Source: VRUE01 sp963745915 (lineage in GTDB: Bacteria > Actinomycetota > Thermoleophilia > Solirubrobacterales > 70-9). Taken from it: a stretch of 64,000 nucleotides of DNA. The stretch covers positions 434,001 to 498,000 of the forward strand of contig CAVUZA010000002.1 in assembly GCA_963745915.1 (NCBI GenBank). The letters are read 5' to 3'. Below are positions 46,706 through 56,047 of this stretch, piece by piece. Each line of letters starts with the position of its first letter. The first letter of the stretch is position 1. Both the position numbers and the translations under genes were made by a program. The notes under the pieces were generated by a model. That model searched no databases, was not told the origin of the DNA, and worked only from the letters and a program-made list of their open reading frames with translations.

Positions 46706-47839
46706 ATGGCGTCCCTGATCTCCTTCGAGGAAGCGCTCGCGCTGGGCGAGCTGAGCGGCCACGACGAGATCGGCGAAGTGGTCGAGCGGGCCTGGGCGGT
46801 GCGGCGCGAGAACTTCGGCGACTCGACCGACATGTGCTCGCTGGTCAACGCCAAGTCGGGCGGCTGCGCCGAGGACTGCGGCTTCTGCGCCCAGTCGCGC
46901 TACGCCGAGGCCGACACGCCGATGCACGCGATGATGGAGCCCGAGCAGATCCTCGAGCACGCCAAGGCGGCCGAGGCGGCCGGCGCCCACCGCTTCTGCA
47001 TGGTGACCCAGGGCCAGGGGCTCTCCAAGCGCGACTTCGAGAAGATCGTCGAGGGGGCGAAGCTGGTCTCCGAGCAGACCAACCTGAAGCGCTGCGCCTC
47101 GATCGGCCACATGTCGGCCGAGCGGGCCAAGCGGCTGCGCGAGGCCGGCATCCAGCGCGTACACCACAACGTCGAGTCGGCGCGCTCCTACTACCCGGAG
47201 GTCTCGAGCACGGTCCGCTACGAGGGCCGGCTGCGGACGATCGACGCGGTCAAGGAGGCCGGCCTGGAGACCTGCGTCGGCGGCATCCTCAACCTCGGCG
47301 AGAGCCCGCGCCAGCGGGTCGAGATGGCCTTCGAGCTGTCGGAGATCGACCCCACCTCGGTGCCGATCAACCTGCTCAACCCGCGCGAGGGGACGAAGTT
47401 CGGCGAGCGGCCGCTGATGGACGCCTGGGAGGTGGTCAAGTGGGTGGCGATCTTCCGCCTGATCATCCCCGGCGCCCTCTTCCGCCTCTGCGGCGGCCGG
47501 GTCGAGAACCTCGGCGACCTGCAGCCGCTGGCGGTCAAGGCCGGGCTGAACGGGGTGATGATGGGCAACTTCCTGACCACGCTCGGCGCCGAGCCCGAGG
47601 ACGACCGGGCGATGTTCGAGGAGCTCGGCCTCAACGTCGCCCGCCAGCCCGACAACGGCGCCAACCCGCGCCCCGACAACCGCGACGGCTGGCTCGACGG
47701 CGAGACCCCGGCGACGCCGATCGACGAGCTGATCGACAGCCAGGGCGAAGCGAACTTCTGGGACCCCTCGACCCAGCTGCGGGTGGTGAAGAAGACCAGG
47801 AAGCCGCCGCCGTACCCGGCGCGGCAGACCGCGGCATGA
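46706..47839 (+). CDS. bioB: Biotin synthase
   Basis: 377 residues. Radical-SAM cluster site GGCAEDCGFCAQS near residue 55, then HRFCMVTQGQGLSKRDF, HHNVESARSYYPEVSST (second cluster/substrate region), ILNLGESPRQRVEMAFEL, VPINLLNPREGTKFGE and GLNGVMMGNFLTT. It inserts sulfur into dethiobiotin. The C-terminus is about 30 residues longer than usual (Pro/Asn/Asp-rich). It is followed by bioF with a four-base overlap. Confidence 0.95.
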   Translation: MASLISFEEALALGELSGHDEIGEVVERAWAVRRENFGDSTDMCSLVNAKSGGCAEDCGFCAQSRYAEADTPMHAMMEPEQILEHAKAAEAAGAHRFCMVTQGQGLSKRDFEKIVEGAKLVSEQTNLKRCASIGHMSAERAKRLREAGIQRVHHNVESARSYYPEVSSTVRYEGRLRTIDAVKEAGLETCVGGILNLGESPRQRVEMAFELSEIDPTSVPINLLNPREGTKFGERPLMDAWEVVKWVAIFRLIIPGALFRLCGGRVENLGDLQPLAVKAGLNGVMMGNFLTTLGAEPEDDRAMFEELGLNVARQPDNGANPRPDNRDGWLDGETPATPIDELIDSQGEANFWDPSTQLRVVKKTRKPPPYPARQTAA

Positions 47840-49017
47840 CCGACGTCGCGGAGCGGCTGGCGGAGCTTCGCGAGCAGGGGCTGCACCGGCGGCTGCGGCT
47901 GGTCGAGGGCCGGCAGGGCCCGCGGGTGCTGCTCGACGGGCGCGAGGTGCTGCTGCTCTGCTCGAACGACTACCTCGGCCTGGCCGCGCACCCACGGGTG
48001 CGCGAGGCGGCGGCCGAGGCGGCGCTGCGCTGGGGGGCCGGGGCGGGCGCCTCGCGCCTGATCAGCGGCAGCATGGAGCCCCACCGGCTGCTCGAGCAGC
48101 GGCTGGCCGAGTTCAAGGGCTACGAGGCGGCGCTGCTCTTCGGCTCCGGCTACCTCGCCAACAGCGGCACGATCGCGGCGCTCGCCGGGCCGGGCGAGGT
48201 CGTCTTCTCCGATGAGCTCAACCACGCCAGCATCGTCGACGGCTGCCGCCTGGCGCGGGCCGAGACCTTCGTCTACCGCCACGCCGACCTCGACCACCTG
48301 GCCTGGGGCCTGGAGCGGGCCGGGGAGCGGGCGGCGCTGATCGTCAGCGACGGCGTCTTCTCGATGGACGGCGACGTGGCGCCGCTCGCCGGGCTGGCCG
48401 GGCTGGCGAGCGAGCACGGCTGCCGGCTGATGGTCGACGAGGCGCACGCGACCGGGGCGCTGGGTCCGGGCGGGCGCGGCTCGGTGGCCGCCGCCGGGCT
48501 GGGCGCCGAGGTCGACGTCGTGGTCGGCACCCTGGGCAAGGCGCTCGGCTCCTACGGCGCCTACGTCTGCGCCAGCGCCGAGCTGCGCGAGTACCTGGTC
48601 AACTCGGCCCGCTCGCTGATCTTCTCCACCGCGCCGCCGCCGCCGGTGCTGGGCGCCAGCCTGGCGGCGCTGGAGCTGCTCCGCGCCGAGCCGCAGCGGG
48701 TCGAGCGGCTGGCGGCGAACGCCGGGGCGCTGCGCGGGGCGCTGGCCGCCGAGGGCCTGGCGGCGGCGGGCGGGACCCAGATCGTCCCGGTCGAGGTCGG
48801 CGACGCCGAGCGCACGATGGCGCTCTGCGAGCGCCTGCTCGAGCGCGGCGTCTTCGCCCAGGGCATCCGCCCGCCGACCGTGCCCGCCGGCACCTCGCGC
48901 CTGCGCCTGACCGCGATGGCAAGCCACGACCCCGCCCAGCTGCGCGACGCCGCCGCCCAGATCGGCGCCGCCGCCCGCGAGCTCGGCCTCTCCCGCCCCA
49001 CCGCCCTCGCGGCGTGA
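47836..49017 (+). CDS. bioF: 8-amino-7-oxononanoate synthase
   Basis: 393 residues, PLP enzyme that joins pimeloyl thioester to alanine. Motifs: CSNDYLGLAAHPRV, GAGASRLISGSMEPHRLLE, VFSDELNHASIVDGCRLA, VDEAHATGALGPGGRG, and the PLP lysine in VVGTLGKALGSYGAYV. The stop overlaps the bioD start (GTGA). Complete and unremarkable. Confidence 0.95.
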   Translation: MTDVAERLAELREQGLHRRLRLVEGRQGPRVLLDGREVLLLCSNDYLGLAAHPRVREAAAEAALRWGAGAGASRLISGSMEPHRLLEQRLAEFKGYEAALLFGSGYLANSGTIAALAGPGEVVFSDELNHASIVDGCRLARAETFVYRHADLDHLAWGLERAGERAALIVSDGVFSMDGDVAPLAGLAGLASEHGCRLMVDEAHATGALGPGGRGSVAAAGLGAEVDVVVGTLGKALGSYGAYVCASAELREYLVNSARSLIFSTAPPPPVLGASLAALELLRAEPQRVERLAANAGALRGALAAEGLAAAGGTQIVPVEVGDAERTMALCERLLERGVFAQGIRPPTVPAGTSRLRLTAMASHDPAQLRDAAAQIGAAARELGLSRPTALAA

Positions 49018-49775
49018 CCGACGTGCCGTCCCAGGGAGGTCATCTTCGACCCCTGGGGGACGGCACGTCGGGGGTGTTCGTGACCGGGACCGGGACCGAG
49101 GTCGGCAAGACGGTCGTCGCCGCCGTCATCGCCCGCACCCTGGCCGCGCAGGGCAGGCGCGTCGCCGTCTTCAAGCCGGCGGTCACCGGCCTCGACGATT
49201 TCCCCGCCGACGGGCCTAAATGTCGCCCCTCAGGCAACATTTCGGCCCGTCGGCCGCCGGGGCCGGACCATGTGCTGCTGCGGGAGGCGGCTGGGTCGGG
49301 ACAAGCGGACGGGGAGGTCGCGCCGTATCGCTACGGGCCGCCGGCCTCGCCGCACCTGGCGGCCGCGATGGCGGGCGAGGAGATCGAGCCGCAGCGGCTG
49401 CGTGCCGCGGCCCGTGCCGCGGCCGAGGGCGCCGAGGCGCTCGTCTGCGAGGGGGTCGGCGGCCTGCTCGTGCCGCTCTCCCCCGCCTACCTGGTGCGCG
49501 ACCTGGCGGTCGAGCTCGGCCTGCCGCTGGTGATCGCCGCCCCGCCCGGGCTGGGGACGATCAACCACACGCTGCTGACGATCGAGGCGGCGCGGGCCGC
49601 CGGCCTGACCGTCGCCGCCGTCGTCCTCACCCCCTGGCCGGCGAAGCCGAGCGAGATCGAGGCCTCCAACCGCGAGACGATCGCCGCGCTCGGCGCGGTC
49701 GCGGTCGAGACCCTGCCCGAGATCGACCTCGGCGCGCCCGAGACCTGGCCGGCGCTGGCGCCGCCGGGCCTCTAG
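49014..49775 (+). CDS. bioD: Dethiobiotin synthetase carrying two palindromic insertions
   Basis: 253 residues from the GTG that overlaps the bioF stop. The P-loop protein core is intact: GVFVTGTGTEVGKTVVAAVIARTL, KPAVTGLDD, EVAPYRYGPPASPHLAAAM, VCEGVGGLLVPL and GLGTINHTLLTIEAARAAGL. Relatives start almost directly at GVFVTG; here residues 2-19 come from a palindrome at 49018-49071. A second palindrome (49206-49254) adds about residues 65-81 (ADGPKCRPSGNISARR) between GLDDFP and PPGPDHVLLREAAGSGQ. Both insertions are in loops, so activity may survive. Confidence 0.92.
   Translation: MTDVPSQGGHLRPLGDGTSGVFVTGTGTEVGKTVVAAVIARTLAAQGRRVAVFKPAVTGLDDFPADGPKCRPSGNISARRPPGPDHVLLREAAGSGQADGEVAPYRYGPPASPHLAAAMAGEEIEPQRLRAAARAAAEGAEALVCEGVGGLLVPLSPAYLVRDLAVELGLPLVIAAPPGLGTINHTLLTIEAARAAGLTVAAVVLTPWPAKPSEIEASNRETIAALGAVAVETLPEIDLGAPETWPALAPPGL
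49018..49071. repeat. 54-bp palindrome at the start of bioD
   Basis: Left arm CCGACGTGCCGTCCCAGGG pairs with the right arm 49051-49071, except for two extra bases on the right. The loop is 14 bases. It begins one base after the bioF stop and directly behind the bioD start codon, the same position as the 49-bp element in merR. Confidence 0.85.
49206..49254. repeat. 49-bp palindromic element inside bioD
   Basis: Begins GCCGACGGGCCTAAATG and ends with the near complement. Same length and ends as the glpK and merR copies; 45 of 49 bases equal those of the glpK copy, so mispairs are at only a few positions. Read in frame as A-D-G...A-R-R, the same phase as in merR. Confidence 0.92.
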
Positions 49776-49814
49776 CCCTCGATCACGTCGAGGCTCTCCG
49801 GCGTCAGCTCGACC

Positions 49815-51314
49815 TCAGCCGGACGGCTTGCCCGCGGCGAGGGCCTCCTGCCCGGCCAGCTCCTCGCCGCCGAGGTTGACCGCCGCCTCGGCGGCCTCGG
49901 GGCTGAGCGTGTCGCGGCGCGAGCGGATCGCGGCGGCGCCGATCGCGGCGCCGGCGAGGGCGACGACGGCGCAGACCTCCATCGCGTGGCCGAGGGCGTC
50001 GACGAAGTCCTGCGGGCCGGCCTCGGCGAAGCTGGTCCCGACCGCGCCCTGGAAGATCGCCCCGGTGACGGCGACGCCGAGGCTGCCGCCGACCATGCGG
50101 AACATCGAGAGCACCCCGGAGGCGAGGCCGGCCTTCTCGACCGCGACCGCGTTCATCGCGGCGCTGGTCATCGGCGACATCGTCAGCGCGATGCCGATGC
50201 CGAGCAGCATGAAGCCGGGCAGCAGCTCGCCGTAGGTCGAGTCGACCGCGATGCCGCTGAAGCTGTACAGCGAGGCGGCGACCACGGTCAGCCCCGCGGC
50301 GATCAGCCAGCGCGGCCCGAAGCGGTCGGCGAGCCGGCCGGCGACCGGGGCGATGCCGACGATCATCAGGGTCGAGGGCAGGAAGCGCACCCCCGCCTCC
50401 AGCGGCGAGTAGCGCAGGATGTCCTGCATGTAGAGGGCGAGGAAGAAGAAGACGCCGAGCATCGAGAAGGAGACGATCGAGGCGACGACGACGGCGCCGA
50501 CGAAGTTGCGGTCGGCGAAGAAGCGGAACTCGACCATCGGCACCCGCACCCGCAGCTCGATCGCGACGAAGGCGACGAGGCCGACGGCGGAGCCGACCAG
50601 CAGGGCGACGATCGCGGGCGAGCCCCAGCCCCATTCGTTGCCCTCGACCAGGGCGAGGACGAGCGCGGTCAGCGCCCCCGTGAGGACGGCGACGCCGGCG
50701 AAGTCGACCTCGCGGCCGACCGTCGTGTCGCGCGACTCGCGCACGGCGAAGAGCGAGGCGGCGACGGCGCCGGCGGCGACCGGGATGTTGAGGTAGAAGA
50801 TCGCCCGCCAGCTGACGTGCTCGGTGAGGAAGCCGCCGACCACCGGGCCGACGGCGAGCGCCAGGGCCGAGACGCCGGCCCACATCCCCATCGCCTTGCC
50901 GCGCTCGGACGCCGGGAAGGCGTCGGTGATGATCGAGAGCGTCGCCGGCATCATCAGCGCCGCGCCGACGCCCTGGACGACGCGGCTGATCACCAGGTCG
51001 GTCGAGACCTGGGCGAGGCCGGCGGTCGCCGAGGAGAGGGCGAAGATGACGACGCCGAAGAGGAACATGCGGCGGCGGCCGAAGATGTCGCCGAGCCGGC
51101 CGCCGGTCGCCAGCAGCACGGCGAAGGAGAGCGTGTAGCCGTTGATCGTCCACTCGAGGCCGGAGATCGAGGCGTTCAGGTCGCGCTGGATCGAGGGCAG
51201 GGCGACGTTGACGACGGTGTTGTCGAGCATGATCATGAACAGCGCGAAGCACATCGCCCCGAGCGTCCACCACTTGCGGTTGCCGTCGGTGATCAGGTGG
51301 CGGTAACGGGTCAA
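49815..51314 (-). CDS. MFS multidrug exporter, DHA2 (14-helix) type
   Basis: 499 residues from a TTG that overlaps the marR stop. The start KWWTLGAMCFALFMIMLDNTVVNVALPSIQRDL is the DHA2 hallmark (motif D1), followed by GGRLGDIFGRRRMFL (motif A), RVVQGVGAALMMPATLSII and GPVVGGFL (motif C, antiporter class). Fourteen helices can be counted. A proton-driven drug exporter is expected, controlled by the upstream MarR gene. Confidence 0.92.
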   Translation of the reverse strand: MTRYRHLITDGNRKWWTLGAMCFALFMIMLDNTVVNVALPSIQRDLNASISGLEWTINGYTLSFAVLLATGGRLGDIFGRRRMFLFGVVIFALSSATAGLAQVSTDLVISRVVQGVGAALMMPATLSIITDAFPASERGKAMGMWAGVSALALAVGPVVGGFLTEHVSWRAIFYLNIPVAAGAVAASLFAVRESRDTTVGREVDFAGVAVLTGALTALVLALVEGNEWGWGSPAIVALLVGSAVGLVAFVAIELRVRVPMVEFRFFADRNFVGAVVVASIVSFSMLGVFFFLALYMQDILRYSPLEAGVRFLPSTLMIVGIAPVAGRLADRFGPRWLIAAGLTVVAASLYSFSGIAVDSTYGELLPGFMLLGIGIALTMSPMTSAAMNAVAVEKAGLASGVLSMFRMVGGSLGVAVTGAIFQGAVGTSFAEAGPQDFVDALGHAMEVCAVVALAGAAIGAAAIRSRRDTLSPEAAEAAVNLGGEELAGQEALAAGKPSG

Positions 51315-51838
51315 GCTGGTCCTTTCTGCTTCAGGTGCCGGTAGGTCTGGGCGATCTCGGGGCGGTCCATCAGCGCCTCGATCGCCGCGTCGAGCTTGCG
51401 GCGCTGGGCGGCGCTGAGGCTGCCGGCGAAGGCCTCCATCCCCGCCTGGCGGACGACGATCAGGGTGTCGACCAGCGCCTCGCCCTCGGCGGTGATCGCG
51501 ACCCGGCGCACGCGGCGGTCGTCGGGGTCCTCGACCCGCGTCGCCAGGCCCTTGCGGACGAGGCCGTCGACGGCGCGGCTCATCGAGGGCACCGAGACGC
51601 CGAAGGCCTCGGCCAGGTCGCTGACCTGGTGCGCCTCCGCCTCGCCGCCGAGGCCGCCGAGCTCGAGCAGCGTCTTCGACTGGGTCATCGAGAGGCCGCT
51701 CTCCTCGATCACCCGCAGCAGGTTGCCGCGGTCGAAGAGGAAGAGGTGGCGCAGCAGGGCGCTGAGCCGCGCCGCGGTGTCCTGCGCCGCGGCGCTCACC
51801 TCGGGAGTCTCGACGGTCGAGATGTCGCTGGCCTGCAT
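51311..51838 (-). CDS. MarR family transcriptional regulator
   Basis: 175 residues from ATG 51838; an in-frame TTG 14 codons upstream is possible. Winged helix: LSMTQSKTLLELGGLGGEAEAHQVSDLAEAFGVSVPSMSRAVDGLVRKGLATRVEDPDDRRVRRVAITAEG. The DDRR wing is typical. The gene runs into the DHA2 exporter with a TTGA overlap, the classic regulator-exporter arrangement; MarR would release DNA on binding a drug. Confidence 0.9.
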   Translation of the reverse strand: MQASDISTVETPEVSAAAQDTAARLSALLRHLFLFDRGNLLRVIEESGLSMTQSKTLLELGGLGGEAEAHQVSDLAEAFGVSVPSMSRAVDGLVRKGLATRVEDPDDRRVRRVAITAEGEALVDTLIVVRQAGMEAFAGSLSAAQRRKLDAAIEALMDRPEIAQTYRHLKQKGPA

Positions 51839-51845
51839 CCCGTCG

Positions 51846-51887
51846 ATAGTTGCATAAGCGCAACCATTTCCCAACCGCAATAGTTGC
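51846..51887 (-). promoter_or_regulatory. Possible MarR operator upstream of marR
   Basis: ATAGTTGC occurs twice in direct order at the ends of this stretch, and GTTGC/GCAAC pairs lie in between. It covers the -10 to ribosome-site region of marR on the minus strand. Proposed from position and repetition only. Confidence 0.35.
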
Positions 51888-51918
51888 TCGTGTGCGCGAT
51901 ATCACGCTCCCCCCAGGT

Positions 51919-51968
51919 GCTGACTTCCTGGTTTTGGTGGCGTATGCATCCCAAAACACGAAGTCAGC
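51919..51968. repeat. Palindrome of the CGCTGACTTCG family, copy 2
   Basis: Left GCTGACTTCCTGGTTTTGG and right CCAAAACACGAAGTCAGC pair with a one-base bulge and one mismatch. The right half equals that of 15559-15588 at 27 of 30 bases. It lies 38 bases before bioA, just as copy 1 lies 34 bases before the acyl-CoA dehydrogenase. Confidence 0.8.
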
Positions 51969-52006
51969 GAGGATTCTGGCCGGGGTGGGGGCTAGGCTCG
52001 GGCTCG

Positions 52007-53321
<1,315 letters not shown>

Positions 53322-53358
53322 CCTCCGCTTCGGGTCCTCTCGCGTACCCTTATCTGCA

Positions 53359-55173
53359 GTGGAGGGCAGGGGGAGAGCTACGGCCACGGGACGACGGGCG
53401 CTGCTCGCCTGCGCCCTCTGGGTCCTGCTCGGCGCTGCCCTGCCCGCCTCGGCCGACGCGGCGTTGACGATCGAATCGCTGAACCTGACTCGCTCGACCA
53501 CCCAGGCGGGCGACGACCCCGACCTCGGCGCGTCGTTCGCGCTCGACACGGACGAAGGTGCCGAAGCGGCCGAGACGGCGACGCTCGGTCTGCCGGAAGG
53601 CTTCTTTCTCGACCCGACCGCCGTCCCGCGCTGCGCCGCCGCGACCTTCGCCGACTTCGAATGCGCCAACGCGTCCCAGGCCGGGTTGATCGTCGTGCGG
53701 GCCGAACTCGGCGGGGAACCGGACTACCTGCTGGGCACCGCGCCGCTCTACGCGCTCGAGCCTGGGCCGGACGAGACCGCGGCGTTCGGCTTCGTCGCGC
53801 CCGTGATCAAGGTCCCGGTGAGGGTCCAGGCCCGGGTGCGCACCGAGTCCGACTTCGGCTTCGACCTGATCGTGGGCGACCTGCCGGCGGACGTCCCGCT
53901 GACCGGCCTGTCCCTGGAACTCTGGGGCGTGCCCGCCGCCGCCCAACACGACACCTCCCGCTTCAACCCGGGAACGCCCGGAAATCCAGCGGGATGCCCA
54001 CTCCTGGAACCGGGCCCCGGCTGCACCTCTTCTCTGAACCCGCCGGGCATCGTGCCCGTCGCCCTCCTGCGCGCCCCCACGGCCTGCCCGGGCGACGACC
54101 TGTTCCTGCTCGACGTGACCACCCACGAGCACCCGGCGGGCCATCTGCTCGAAGACGCGAGCGCAGCCGTCACCACCGGGTGCAGCCACAACCGGTTCGG
54201 ACCTGAAACCGAGGTCGCGCTGACCACGACGGCGGCGAACGCCCCCACCGGTCTCGATCTCGACGTCGAGCAGCCTCGAACGTTCAGCCCGGACGCAATC
54301 TCCCAGTCAGCGATCCAGAGTCTCGAACTGCTCCTGCCGCCCGGGTTCGAGCTCAGATCCGAAGCCCTGGGCGCGCTGAGCAACTGCGAGGAAGCCGAGT
54401 TCGAACCCGAAAGCCCGACGCCCCCGGCCTGCCCCGCAGACTCGAAGGTCGCCTCGATCTCGCTCGAGATCGAGGGGTTCGAGGCGCCGCTCGCCGGCGA
54501 GGCCTACCTCGGCGAGCCCGAACCGGACGTGTCGCTGCCGCTGTACGTGACCGCTTCCGGTGCCGGTATCCACGCCAAGCTCTTCGGCCTGCTCGACACC
54601 GAACCCGGCGGCGAACCTGTCGTCCTGGTCGAGCTGCCCCAGGCGCCGATCTGGCACCTCGCACTGAGCTTCGAAGGCGGAGAGGCCCTCTTCGAAACGC
54701 CCGGCAGGTGCGGAGCGTACGAGTTCATCGCGAGCGCCACGTCCTGGGGCGAACCGTTTGCCCCGACGGACACAAGCGACTCGGTCGCGCTCGACTCGCA
54801 CTGCTCGGCGGCCCCGGTCGAGGACGGAACGGCGGTGCCGCAGGCCGGATCGGCAGACGGCAATCTGTCCAAGCCCTCGGCCCCGGCGACAGCGAAGCCG
54901 GCGACCCGCCGGCAGCCACGGGTCCGGATCACCCACCACCCCCACCGTCGCACCCATGACCGCACCCCCACCTTCCGCTTCGCCGCCAACCGCAGGGGCG
55001 TGCGGTTCGTCTGCAAGGTCGACCGCGGGCGCTTTCGCCGCTGCGCATCGCCGCTCACCCTGAGGAAGCTGCGCCCCGGGCGGCACGTCCTGAAGGTTCG
55101 CGCCGTCGAGTCTCACGGCCGGCGCTCGCGGCCGGCGCGGTGGCGCTTCCGGCTGCTCAGCCGCCACCGCTGA
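53359..55173 (+). CDS. Large exported protein with C-terminal Ig-like domain
   Basis: 604 residues from a GTG at 53359. Signal peptide ALLACALWVLLGAALPASADAA. The body (about 40-490) has repeated strand-rich blocks with spaced cysteines and the phrases SLELLLPPGFELRSEALGALSNC and PADSKVASISLEIEG, a style seen in exported surface proteins of related soil actinobacteria. The last 80 residues (HDRTPTFRFAANRRGVRFVCKVDRGRFRRCASPLTL) match a bacterial Ig-like/cadherin-type end domain. No enzyme motif. The start codon choice is uncertain, as the best purine run (AGGGGGAG) lies after the GTG. Confidence 0.7.
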   Translation: MEGRGRATATGRRALLACALWVLLGAALPASADAALTIESLNLTRSTTQAGDDPDLGASFALDTDEGAEAAETATLGLPEGFFLDPTAVPRCAAATFADFECANASQAGLIVVRAELGGEPDYLLGTAPLYALEPGPDETAAFGFVAPVIKVPVRVQARVRTESDFGFDLIVGDLPADVPLTGLSLELWGVPAAAQHDTSRFNPGTPGNPAGCPLLEPGPGCTSSLNPPGIVPVALLRAPTACPGDDLFLLDVTTHEHPAGHLLEDASAAVTTGCSHNRFGPETEVALTTTAANAPTGLDLDVEQPRTFSPDAISQSAIQSLELLLPPGFELRSEALGALSNCEEAEFEPESPTPPACPADSKVASISLEIEGFEAPLAGEAYLGEPEPDVSLPLYVTASGAGIHAKLFGLLDTEPGGEPVVLVELPQAPIWHLALSFEGGEALFETPGRCGAYEFIASATSWGEPFAPTDTSDSVALDSHCSAAPVEDGTAVPQAGSADGNLSKPSAPATAKPATRRQPRVRITHHPHRRTHDRTPTFRFAANRRGVRFVCKVDRGRFRRCASPLTLRKLRPGRHVLKVRAVESHGRRSRPARWRFRLLSRHR

Positions 55174-55267
55174 CCGACTGCTCCTCGACCAGACTGGCGA
55201 TGCGGTCCCGCGCTGCGCACTGTGCACCCTATGAGGGGCATAAAGTCCGCAGCGGCGGTCGGCCCCC

Positions 55268-56047
55268 TCAGGCGGAGATGTCGCGGCGCTCGAAGAGCCA
55301 GGCGCCGAGCCCGGCGAGGGCGAGGGCGGCGGCGGTGAGGCCGGCGAAGGCGAGCGGGTCGATGCCGGTTTCGATCGCCCGGCCGTAGTAGCGGAAGACC
55401 GAGCCGTAGCGGACCCAGTCGAGCCCGGCGTCGAGCCGGCCGAGCAGGTCGGCGACGTACATCGCGACCAGCACGCCGGCGACCGAGCCGGTGACCACCG
55501 GCGTGTGCAGCGAGGCGCCGCAGACGACGATCCCGAGCGCGGCGAAGAAGAGCGCCAGCGGCCAGACGTTGGCGAAGCCGGCGAGGGCGGGAGCGGCGCC
55601 GAGGCCGGCGCCGGCCAGCAGGCCGCCGAGCACGGTCACCGCCCAGCCGACGGCGAGCACGGCGGCCAGCTCGACCGCGGTTGCGGCGAAGCCGGCGGCG
55701 ACCAGGCGGCGGCGGCTCAGCGGCGCCGAGAGCAGGACGTCGAGGCGACCGCTTTCGGCGGCGCCGGAGAGGCCGCCGGCGACCGAGCGCACCGCCAGAT
55801 AGCCGACCGCGAGCGGCACGATCAGGCTCAGCATCTCGGCGTTCAGGTACTGCTCGACGTTGGAGAGCTCGGCGATGCCGAAGGCCTGCTTGAGCGCTTC
55901 GGGGTAGGAGCGGATCGCTTCGCTGAGGGCGTCTTCGACCGAGGGGTAGATGGCGACGACGAGCGCCGACATCAGCCCGATCGGCAGCCCCCAGGAGAGC
56001 AGCGAGCGGCGCCGCTCGTAGAGCTGCGCGGCGACCAGCGCGGTCAC
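55268..56047 (-). CDS. ABC transporter permease (ABC-2 type)
   Basis: 259 residues from a GTG at 56047 overlapping the ATPase stop. Six hydrophobic helices, with the LVAAQLYERRRSLLSWGLPIGLMSALVVAIYPSV start and AAESGRLDVLLSAPLSRRRLVAAGFAATAV in the middle, fit the ABC-2 membrane family (NatB/exporter-like). It forms an exporter with the ATPase upstream. Substrate unknown; antibiotics or peptides are common for this type. Confidence 0.85.
   Translation of the reverse strand: MTALVAAQLYERRRSLLSWGLPIGLMSALVVAIYPSVEDALSEAIRSYPEALKQAFGIAELSNVEQYLNAEMLSLIVPLAVGYLAVRSVAGGLSGAAESGRLDVLLSAPLSRRRLVAAGFAATAVELAAVLAVGWAVTVLGGLLAGAGLGAAPALAGFANVWPLALFFAALGIVVCGASLHTPVVTGSVAGVLVAMYVADLLGRLDAGLDWVRYGSVFRYYGRAIETGIDPLAFAGLTAAALALAGLGAWLFERRDISA

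Noticed and set aside
42004..46854. 1616-codon minus-strand frame running through five genes
   Set aside because: Only the part 42004-43434 has a recognisable domain; the rest is antisense to BCCP, enoyl-CoA hydratase, glycosylase and GGDEF genes.
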